Positions 1 through 5,160 of a DNA stretch of 7,411 nucleotides are shown here, piece after piece. Location: contig PCTP01000079.1 of the NCBI GenBank assembly GCA_002770795.1, forward strand, positions 1 to 7,411, in the 5' to 3' direction. The notes beneath the pieces are model-generated. The model saw only the letters and a program-made list of their open reading frames with translations. It ran no database searches and was not told where the DNA came from. Numbering within the stretch: position 1 is the first letter of the stretch; each line of letters starts with the position of its first letter. This DNA is from Gammaproteobacteria bacterium CG22_combo_CG10-13_8_21_14_all_40_8. GTDB lineage: Bacteria; Pseudomonadota; Gammaproteobacteria; Enterobacterales; GCA-002770795. Both the position numbers and the translations under genes were made by a program.

Positions 1-37
1 ATATTACGCTGAGTAGTTACGAAATAATCAAGCTAAA

Positions 38-60
38 CAAGCCAATTCTTCATTGGTTTG
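38..60. other. Stem-loop upstream of the terminator
   Basis: Positions 38-46 pair with 52-60 as a nine-base-pair stem (one G-U pair) around a five-base loop TCTTC. No T-tract follows, so it is not a terminator by itself. It lies directly upstream of the terminator at 65-95. The pair could be the structured 3' end of a transcript entering from the left, either an mRNA tail or a small RNA. No gene can be assigned to positions 1-64. Confidence 0.3.
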
Positions 61-64
61 ACAT

Positions 65-95
65 AAAAAAACCGCTGTAATCAGCGGTTTTTTTT
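65..95. terminator. Bidirectional intrinsic terminator
   Basis: A six-base-pair stem CCGCTG / CAGCGG (72-77 with 82-87) closes a TAAT loop. It is flanked by an A7 run on the left and a T8 run on the right, which can also pair with each other. A GC-rich stem with a U-tract is present on both strands. It should therefore end the lipoprotein gene read leftward and whatever transcript arrives from the left edge of the window. Confidence 0.9.
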
Positions 96-116
96 ATGCC
101 ATTTACAAAATAAACA

Positions 117-500
117 TTAGCTAGGACTGTGAATATTCATAACCGAGTCCAACGCACTTTGCCCCCACCCTTTTAACTTACCCTCTAAAAAGAGAACGGG
201 TGTTGTTTCATCTTTAGTGGTGTCTCCATCACCATGCGCGCGATGCGTCCTGAAATAATAAACCTGATAGGTTTTCTCACCCTGTGTAAATGACTCTGAA
301 AAGGCAGGTTTCCCCAAGCTATCCAAAACCACATCCAGACTATCACCAATATTCAAACGAGCAATCACTTCTCTATTATGGCGTTGTGTTTCTTCCCAAT
401 TGTTCTCCCAACCTGAATTTTCACCATCTCCAATGCTGATCACGCATCCTGACAAAGTCAGCAGGAACGCCAAAGATAGTAGTAACGACAATTTTTTCAT
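117..500 (-). CDS. DUF3192 family lipoprotein
   Basis: Small predicted lipoprotein of 127 residues. The N-terminus MKKLSLLLSLAFLLTLSGC has a basic n-region, a hydrophobic core and a lipobox LSGC with the lipidated cysteine at position 19, so the mature protein should be membrane-anchored in the envelope. The C-terminal half carries the block I recognise as DUF3192: YYFRT, a DGDTTKDE stretch, and LEGKLKGWG. The motif usually reads DECTP, and here the cysteine is threonine (DETTP). The N..I..L..G......LG.P pattern in the middle resembles the small BamE/SmpA-like lipoprotein fold, which is an inference. The start is the ATG at 500-498, because GGAG (510-507) sits six bases upstream as ribosome-binding site; the in-frame TTG at 512 overlaps that site and is unlikely. 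The gene is monocistronic, diverges from aroE and ends at the terminator at 65-95. Its function is unknown. Confidence 0.85.
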   Translation of the reverse strand: MKKLSLLLSLAFLLTLSGCVISIGDGENSGWENNWEETQRHNREVIARLNIGDSLDVVLDSLGKPAFSESFTQGEKTYQVYYFRTHRAHGDGDTTKDETTPVLFLEGKLKGWGQSALDSVMNIHSPS

Positions 501-512
501 TTTAGACTCCAA

Positions 513-823
513 AGATTATTGTTCTTTCATTGAATTAAAAGTTGAACCAAAAACGCCCAAACAATACTGTTAATGATTTAGGGTTTCCATTGAGATATAT
601 CCCAATAACAGATTGACTACAGCAAAAGATGTGCCAAACTAATGAGAACTCTAACTGATTGATCCTTAACGAAAGCTGAATAGAATTATTAAAATGGATG
701 CGGAAAACTTGTGTAATTCACTCATTATTGGCATATTTGTTTCATCACAATCCAATTATTTAACGTCGACTCCCATAAGAGGAATCATTTGATCAATAAA
801 TTAATAACCACAAAGGCTACCCC
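513..823. other. Intergenic region between divergent lipoprotein gene and aroE
   Basis: This must hold the promoters of both divergent genes. For aroE the best candidate is TTGGCA (728-733), 17 bases, then TCCAAT (751-756), which is strong at -35 but weak at -10. For the lipoprotein gene no convincing -35/-10 pair was found on the minus strand. Two very short plus-strand ORFs are noted: 694-792 (32 codons, no ribosome-binding site) and 789-827 (12 codons from TTG, preceded by AAGAGGA at 777-783), the latter overlapping the aroE start. No RNA gene, repeat or mobile element was seen. Confidence 0.6.
728..756 (+). promoter_or_regulatory. Candidate promoter of aroE
   Basis: TTGGCA (728-733) matches the sigma70 -35 consensus in five of six bases. 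TCCAAT, 17 bases downstream (751-756), matches the -10 in four of six. The spacing is ideal, but the -10 lacks the conserved second-position A, so the call is tentative. Confidence 0.25.
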
Positions 824-1633
824 ATGATACAACTGGCTTTATTTGGCGATCCTGTTCTTCATAGCCAATCACCACAAATCCATCTTGCCTTTGCCAATCA
901 ATTCAATATGGATATTTCTTACCAAAAGCAGCAAATCAGTGATCAACATTTTGAAAAAGCTGTGGCCCAATTTTTTCAGCAGGGTGGGAAAGGATTGAAC
1001 ATTACCGTCCCTTATAAGCCACGCGCTTATCGCTTAGCCGCAATCTGTTCGGCGGCAGTAGCACAATGTGGAGCCGCCAATACCTTATGGATGGAAAATG
1101 GACAGATTTATGCAGACAATACAGATGGAGCTGGATTTATTTTAGATTTAAAATCACATTATCCTAATCTCATAGATAAAGATGTATTAATTTTGGGGGC
1201 AGGAGGAGCCGTTAGAGGGATTCTTCAACCTTTACTCAATGAAAACCCAAAATCTATCTATCTAGTCAATCGTACCTTAGAAAATGCACAAATGCTCATC
1301 AAGGATATTCAATCAAACACAAGCATCCAGGCCTTCAACTTTGATATACCTTCTACACATTCGCCTCAAATTATTATTAATGCACTTTCTGATGATAGTC
1401 ATATCCAGAAAATATTGGAAAAACTCAATCTAGAATATTGTGAATTTTTTTATGATTTAAAATATGGTATCAATGCCATTCATTCTCTTTCTCTTGCACA
1501 AAAAATGGGCATTAAGCAGACCAGTGATGGGTTGGGGATGCTGCTAGGTCAGGCCGCTTTAAGTTTTGAAATATGGACAGGATTGAAACCAGATATTGAA
1601 CTCATTCATAAAAACGAGCTATTCAAATTCTAA
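824..1633 (+). CDS. aroE: Shikimate dehydrogenase (NADP+)
   Basis: Shikimate dehydrogenase reduces 3-dehydroshikimate to shikimate with NADPH, a step of the chorismate pathway in the cytosol. At 269 residues it has the usual AroE length. The shikimate-binding HSQSP is at residues 13-17. NITVPYK at 59-65 holds catalytic Lys65, and NTDG at 99-102 holds catalytic Asp101. The Rossmann loop GAGGA is at 125-129, NRT at 149-151, D..Y at 211-214, and the C-terminal GMLLGQAA block carries Gln243. Two departures stand out: the second cofactor-clamp arginine expected at 154 (NRTxxRA) is asparagine, and the usual NATS is NALS (186-189). Arg150 is kept. The ATG at 824 is the only workable start, since an in-frame stop lies at 797-799; AAAGG at 812-816 is a modest ribosome-binding site. 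A 12-codon ORF ends with TGA overlapping this ATG. The gene stands alone, with about 330 bp before psd. Confidence 0.95.
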   Translation: MIQLALFGDPVLHSQSPQIHLAFANQFNMDISYQKQQISDQHFEKAVAQFFQQGGKGLNITVPYKPRAYRLAAICSAAVAQCGAANTLWMENGQIYADNTDGAGFILDLKSHYPNLIDKDVLILGAGGAVRGILQPLLNENPKSIYLVNRTLENAQMLIKDIQSNTSIQAFNFDIPSTHSPQIIINALSDDSHIQKILEKLNLEYCEFFYDLKYGINAIHSLSLAQKMGIKQTSDGLGMLLGQAALSFEIWTGLKPDIELIHKNELFKF

Positions 1634-1761
1634 TACGGATATAGGACTAAAATAAAAGCCAACATCCAGTCGTGACGATTACAACAAAGATAGTTTATCA
1701 TTGCATAACGGACTAAACATGAAGTCATTCACTTAAAAACCCTTTCATCAGCTTGAGATAA

Positions 1762-1796
1762 CTGGCATTTTGAATTGTCATAGGTATACTATACCT
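1762..1796 (+). promoter_or_regulatory. Candidate sigma70 promoter overlapped by a perfect palindrome
   Basis: CTGGCA (1762-1767, four of six) and TATACT (1785-1790, five of six) are 17 bases apart, a good sigma70 arrangement pointing at psd. The -10 lies inside a perfect inverted repeat, AGGTATACTATACCT (1782-1796, seven-base arms around a single C). A dimeric regulator bound there would block the promoter. Whether this is a real operator or a chance palindrome in AT-rich DNA cannot be told from the sequence. Confidence 0.35.
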
Positions 1797-1850
1797 CTAA
1801 ATATTCAAGATGCAGGCGCTGCTACAATCGGATTAAATATACTTTATCCT

Positions 1851-1867
1851 GGCTTATTAAGCCTTTT
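1851..1867 (+). terminator. Weak hairpin with T4 tail in the psd leader
   Basis: GGCTT (1851-1855) pairs with AAGCC (1859-1863) around a three-base loop and is followed by TTTT. The stem and U-tract are short, so termination would be inefficient. It may be a leaky terminator for aroE read-through, or an attenuator for transcripts that start at the 1762-1790 promoter candidate. Confidence 0.3.
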
Positions 1868-1873
1868 AAGAAA

Positions 1874-1904
1874 TTGCCCACTCGATAACGCATTTTGATA
1901 TAAC
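1874..1904 (+). promoter_or_regulatory. Second candidate promoter of psd
   Basis: TTGCCC (1874-1879) and TATAAC (1899-1904) form a promoter-like pair immediately after the small hairpin, giving a leader of about 50 bases to the TTG start. The 19-base spacer is longer than ideal, so this is tentative. Confidence 0.25.
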
Positions 1905-1948
1905 TAAAATCTGCATGTCACAATAACATGCCCTCCCCTTATTATAGC

Positions 1949-1954
1949 AGGAGA
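1949..1954 (+). promoter_or_regulatory. Ribosome-binding site fixing the TTG start of psd
   Basis: AGGAGA is six bases before TTG at 1961. It lies inside the longer reading frame that begins at ATG 1928 and decides in favour of the shorter protein. Confidence 0.8.
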
Positions 1955-1960
1955 TTTTGC

Positions 1961-2824
1961 TTGAATTTTGAACGCATTAAGTCTTTCCCCCAGTATTTAA
2001 TACCGCAACATGCTGTGTCTTTATTGATGGGGAATTTGGCTGATCGCCCTTTAGGAAAAATCACAACATCTATCATCAATTGGTTTGCCAAAAAATATCA
2101 TGTGAATATGCAAGAAGCTATTCACGAGGACACCGCTTATTTTTCTACATTCAATGCGTTTTTTACACGAGAAATTAAGCCTGAAACTCGACCTCTTGCC
2201 CAAGAATATGCAATCATTCAGCCTGCAGATGGCATCGTCAGCCAACTCGGAAAAATAGAATCTGATCAAATGATTCAGGCAAAAGGACATTTTTTTTCCT
2301 GCATGGATATCGTCGGAGGACAACAAAATTTAGCCGCTAAATTTAACGATGGCCATTTTGCCAATATTTATTTATCACCAAAGGACTATCATCGCGTTCA
2401 CATGCCAATTCGTGGAAAGCTTCTTGAGATGCACCATATTCCCGGAAAGCTATTTTCGGTAAATCCCTTCACCGCAAGAACAGTTCCTAACTTATTTGCA
2501 CGCAATGAAAGAGTCTTATGTCTATTTGAAACAGAATTAGGACTCATGGCCCAGATCTTGGTCGGCGCCACCATAGTGGGTAGTATCGAAACGGTTTGGC
2601 ATGGAACTGTCACGCCACCTTCCAGCTCTGAAATATCCTCTTTTTATTATGAGGGAGATAATGCAATCACTCTAGAACAAGGGCAAGAAATGGGACGATT
2701 TAAACTCGGATCAACGGTTATTCTCATGTTTGAACCGAACAAAGTATCATTTCTTGCTCAACTTCAGTCAGAGTCAGCCGTAAAAATGGGAGAGGGGCTG
2801 GGACAAGCTCAAAAACGCCAATAA
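1961..2824 (+). CDS. psd: Phosphatidylserine decarboxylase proenzyme
   Basis: Psd decarboxylates phosphatidylserine to phosphatidylethanolamine at the inner membrane. The proenzyme cleaves itself to give a large beta chain and a small alpha chain with an N-terminal pyruvoyl group. The start chosen is TTG at 1961, six bases after a strong AGGAGA (1949-1954). It gives 287 residues and an N-terminus (NFERIKSFPQYLIPQHAVS) that lines up with E. coli Psd. The in-frame ATG at 1928 has no ribosome-binding site and would add eleven residues with no counterpart. With the TTG start the proteolysis triad falls at Asp90 (PADG) and His147 (HRVHMP), the E. coli numbers, and Ser251 (LGST), where cleavage between Gly250 and Ser251 makes the pyruvoyl. 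Other family blocks are SQLGKI, NLFARNERV and the long AQILVGATIVGSIETVW. The C-terminal tail is much shorter than in E. coli. It lies upstream of the PilZ-like/fimX pair, as I recall for Pseudomonas. Confidence 0.95.
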   Translation: MNFERIKSFPQYLIPQHAVSLLMGNLADRPLGKITTSIINWFAKKYHVNMQEAIHEDTAYFSTFNAFFTREIKPETRPLAQEYAIIQPADGIVSQLGKIESDQMIQAKGHFFSCMDIVGGQQNLAAKFNDGHFANIYLSPKDYHRVHMPIRGKLLEMHHIPGKLFSVNPFTARTVPNLFARNERVLCLFETELGLMAQILVGATIVGSIETVWHGTVTPPSSSEISSFYYEGDNAITLEQGQEMGRFKLGSTVILMFEPNKVSFLAQLQSESAVKMGEGLGQAQKRQ

Positions 2825-3143
2825 AAATGAAAAATAGCGCAAATTGTATTCTGAGCAAAATTTCCCAAGAAATCGACAATGAGGAGATTTATCAGGTTAA
2901 ATTAGAGTCCCTCAAAGATATTTCGTCTTCAATTTACCGGATAATCAACCGTTACTCTTTCTTTTTTAACCAATTAGCTATAATTAACTGACAAATGAGT
3001 AAATTTAAGCTATTTATCTATATTATACTGTCGTCTATAAAAGTGAGCCTTATGAAATTAGCAAAAAATGTTTTTCATATGGTCAAACAGCTCAAAAATT
3101 GTTCCATAATATTTGTTGTTTAACACAGAGGATGTTTTAAACT
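2825..3143. other. Intergenic region between psd and the PilZ-like gene
   Basis: No recognisable gene lies here. A 54-codon ORF (2827-2991) begins two bases after the psd stop but has no ribosome-binding site and resembles nothing I know. A 23-codon ORF (3052-3123) ends just before the ribosome-binding site of the next gene. Several -10-like hexamers occur (TATAAT 2979-2984, TATACT 3024-3029, TATAAA 3036-3041), none with a good -35 at proper spacing, so the promoter of the next gene is probably here but cannot be pinned down. No terminator was found after psd, so read-through from psd is possible. Confidence 0.5.
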
Positions 3144-5018
3144 ATGCGATTGATTGTTTCAGAAACTGGTTTAAGTATTCGAGAACCCAAAATTTCCACG
3201 GAAGACTTAAACAAATTTTCTCCAAAACAAATCGAATCTTGGCTTGCTACCTTACCCAGAGCTAACACGGGTGAAATGGCCAAACAAATTTATACTTTAC
3301 TCAGCCATTCTAATGGATTGCTGCTTGATCCTGCTATGCGCATGAAGTTTCTGTTCTGCTTACAGCCCGAATTCGAACGCTTGTATCAAACTCTAGAAAA
3401 ACACTTCCATAACACCAGTGCGGCATTAAACCCTAAACAGACAAAAATCGCTGAACTTGCTCGAGCTCTGCTTAATGAACAAGCGCTTGCTTATAAAGCC
3501 ATCATTGATCAGCTTCTAAAAAATTTAAAAGGAACCCCCAATAAGAAAATATTGGGACCAGCCATGGCCTACGCAATGTATTATTTATCTCGTTTAATTG
3601 GCCATTGCTATCAACTTTATTTAACGCCCCCAAAAAAATTATGGCATGAACTTCATACATTATTTCAACTAGCAGAGTTCAACAGCCTAGATACTTTTAT
3701 TACGAATCTGCCAAAGCCGGTTAAATCTGCCACTTTGAGAAACATCTACAAATCCAGTTTATTATTGGCCTTAGCAAACCCCAATCAATTGCGAACCAAT
3801 GATTTTTGGGCACTGCAATTTGATGCTTTAGATCTCTCTAAACTTATCAAGTTAACCCATAGCATCAGCATACTTCCTTTGAGCGATGAATATGAATATG
3901 TAGTCAATCTGCGTGCAAACACAGCACCGTTCCATCGTAGTTTATTGACAGATGATAATGACCATGATTTTATGGGCATTAATGTACAAAACCTCTTAAT
4001 TTACCTACAAACCTGCTTAGAAAACGCCCAAAAAAGGCCCAAAGAATTATCAACCATTCTGATAAGACACCTCATCAATGCATTAGGTAATATGTCAACT
4101 CGTTCCTTCTCAAGAACCCCTTGTCAAGATGCAATGGAAATATCGGTAGGTCTTGCAGCTACTCATTCTTTAATCAAAAAAGGCACAAGAATCAACTTAA
4201 ATAACGGCCCAAGAGGACCTCATGACAATGCTCATGAAGATGCATTAACCACCCTGGAAGGGAGCCTGAAGGAAGTCGCTCTTTTAGATAAAAAAGAAGC
4301 CATGATATCGCATTTTGCATTGGATAATTATGGTTCTGTTGAAAGAGAGCAAAACAGTGATAGTTGGTCCAAACAGTTTAAACCCAAGGTCTCAATTAAT
4401 GACTCTGAAACCTTACAAAAAGAATATCATTTGACTTCAACAAAAAAAAACAAAGAGCTCTCGCACAAAGATTATCAAAAAATTAAAGCATCTATTCTAA
4501 ATATTAGTCCAGGTGGTTATTGCCTCACACTGAATGGCATGTTGCCCAAACAGATACAAACCGATGAGGTCATTGGTATTCTGGAACGGGATGAAACGGG
4601 TAAAGAAATTTGGAATATTGGCATCATTCGCTGGATAAAAAGAGAATCAAATGAACGCTTATTAACAGGTATCCAATTGATTGCTCCCAATGCAGAGCCG
4701 GTGACAACGAGCTTAAGAAAAAACTCAGAACTACCTGCTGTAAGCCACAGCTCGCTCCTGTTACCTTCTTTGCCACATATTGGACAACCCGCTACGTTAC
4801 TTACACCAACACTCCCCTATAAAGTAGGCAAGATGATTAGTTTTTGTACAGAAACCTATACATCAGAGGTCAAACTAGAAAAACTTTTGCAAGAAGGTAG
4901 GAGTTATTCCAGGTTTACATTTAGAGAATTATCCTCAGAGAAAAAAGCCAAAAAAACTGAAAACAAAGAGATAAACGACTCCATGGATGATTTCTCCTCT
5001 GTTTGGGAAATTCTTTAA
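3144..5018 (+). CDS. Large protein with C-terminal PilZ-like domain, upstream of fimX
   Basis: This 624-residue protein has no signal peptide or membrane segment. Residues 1-300 look largely helical; the early block LPRANTGEMAKQIYTLL (37-53) and the following R/PEFERL stretch recall a family of long PilZ-containing proteins found next to fimX in gammaproteobacteria (PA4958 position in P. aeruginosa, from memory). Residues 300-440 are polar and low in clear motifs. A PilZ-like beta domain spans about 440-515: NISPGG at 453-458 matches the D/NxSxxG motif, followed by IGIIRW (492-497) and LLTGIQL (506-512). The RxxxR motif that normally precedes it is absent, with no arginine between Arg401 and Arg481. 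Residues 535-595 look like a further small beta region. An A9 run (4442-4450) encodes part of the KKNK linker. The ATG at 3144 has AGAGGA (3127-3132) eleven bases upstream. A role as partner or effector of FimX in pilus control is inferred from the domain and location. Confidence 0.75.
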   Translation: MRLIVSETGLSIREPKISTEDLNKFSPKQIESWLATLPRANTGEMAKQIYTLLSHSNGLLLDPAMRMKFLFCLQPEFERLYQTLEKHFHNTSAALNPKQTKIAELARALLNEQALAYKAIIDQLLKNLKGTPNKKILGPAMAYAMYYLSRLIGHCYQLYLTPPKKLWHELHTLFQLAEFNSLDTFITNLPKPVKSATLRNIYKSSLLLALANPNQLRTNDFWALQFDALDLSKLIKLTHSISILPLSDEYEYVVNLRANTAPFHRSLLTDDNDHDFMGINVQNLLIYLQTCLENAQKRPKELSTILIRHLINALGNMSTRSFSRTPCQDAMEISVGLAATHSLIKKGTRINLNNGPRGPHDNAHEDALTTLEGSLKEVALLDKKEAMISHFALDNYGSVEREQNSDSWSKQFKPKVSINDSETLQKEYHLTSTKKNKELSHKDYQKIKASILNISPGGYCLTLNGMLPKQIQTDEVIGILERDETGKEIWNIGIIRWIKRESNERLLTGIQLIAPNAEPVTTSLRKNSELPAVSHSSLLLPSLPHIGQPATLLTPTLPYKVGKMISFCTETYTSEVKLEKLLQEGRSYSRFTFRELSSEKKAKKTENKEINDSMDDFSSVWEIL

Positions 5019-5019
5019 G

Positions 5020-5056
5020 GACAATTTGTTTAAAATTGTCTACAATTTAGCTAAAC
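5020..5056 (+). promoter_or_regulatory. Two mutually exclusive hairpins after the PilZ-like gene
   Basis: Hairpin A pairs GACAATTT (5020-5027) with AAATTGTC (5033-5040). Hairpin B pairs GTTTA plus AAATTG (5028-5038) with CAATTT plus TAAAC (5043-5056), with a three-base bulge. They share 5033-5038 and so cannot form together. The ACAATTT element occurs three times in 28 bases, alternating in orientation. No T-tract follows directly. The arrangement sits right after the stop codon at 5016-5018 and before a terminator-like hairpin. Confidence 0.4.
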
Positions 5057-5067
5057 AGCCAAAATAT

Positions 5068-5097
5068 ATTCAGAGTAAAATGCTCTGCAATTTTTTT
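5068..5097 (+). terminator. Terminator-like hairpin between the PilZ-like gene and fimX
   Basis: CAGAG (5071-5075) pairs with CTCTG (5083-5087). Three more pairs below it, past a bulged C, extend the stem to about eight base pairs, and a T7 run follows at 5091-5097. The stem is modest, so termination is probably partial, which would lower fimX transcription from upstream promoters. Confidence 0.45.
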
Positions 5098-5120
5098 CAA
5101 TTAAAGAAAAAACCAGCTCA

Positions 5121-5131
5121 GATAATATAAT
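5121..5131 (+). promoter_or_regulatory. Possible -10 region of a fimX promoter
   Basis: A perfect TATAAT (5126-5131) overlaps GATAAT (5121-5126), about 30 bases before the fimX ATG. No good -35 is found at 16-18 bases upstream, so either an activator would be needed or this is chance in AT-rich DNA. Confidence 0.25.
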
Positions 5132-5160
5132 TCACTTTCACCTTAGGCAACAATGTAACC

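Larger units (their letters stand above)
1634..1960. other. Intergenic region between aroE and psd
   Basis: No ORF of note was found apart from an upstream in-frame extension of psd from an ATG at 1928, which I reject as the start. The region holds a perfect 15-bp palindrome overlapping a promoter-like sequence (1762-1796), a small GC-containing hairpin with a short T-run (1851-1867), and a second promoter-like pair just before psd (1874-1904). No strong terminator follows aroE directly. Confidence 0.6.

Noticed and set aside
31..45. AGCTAAACAAGCCAA resembling AGCTAAACAGCCAAA at 5049-5063
   Set aside because: It is a single near-match with a one-base indel in AT-rich DNA; too short and isolated to call a repeat family.
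3..80. Plus-strand frame of 25 codons ending at TAA 78-80
   Set aside because: Its stop falls inside the terminator hairpin, and the peptide resembles nothing known; it does not identify the gene entering from the left.
510..512. TTG as the start of the lipoprotein gene (131 residues)
   Set aside because: It overlaps the GGAG ribosome-binding site of the ATG at 500-498, and MKK followed by the hydrophobic core is the normal signal-peptide start.
2051..2613. Minus-strand open frames inside psd (2051-2326 and 2398-2613)
   Set aside because: They are antisense shadows of conserved psd sequence, with no start signals or recognisable product.
3785..3979. Minus-strand open frame inside the PilZ-like gene
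   Set aside because: It is a short antisense shadow with no ribosome-binding site and no family resemblance.
5041..5160. Sigma54 promoter or c-di-GMP riboswitch upstream of fimX
   Set aside because: There is no TGGCA...TGC pair with the required spacing, and no conserved riboswitch-like core; only the AT-rich hairpins described are present.
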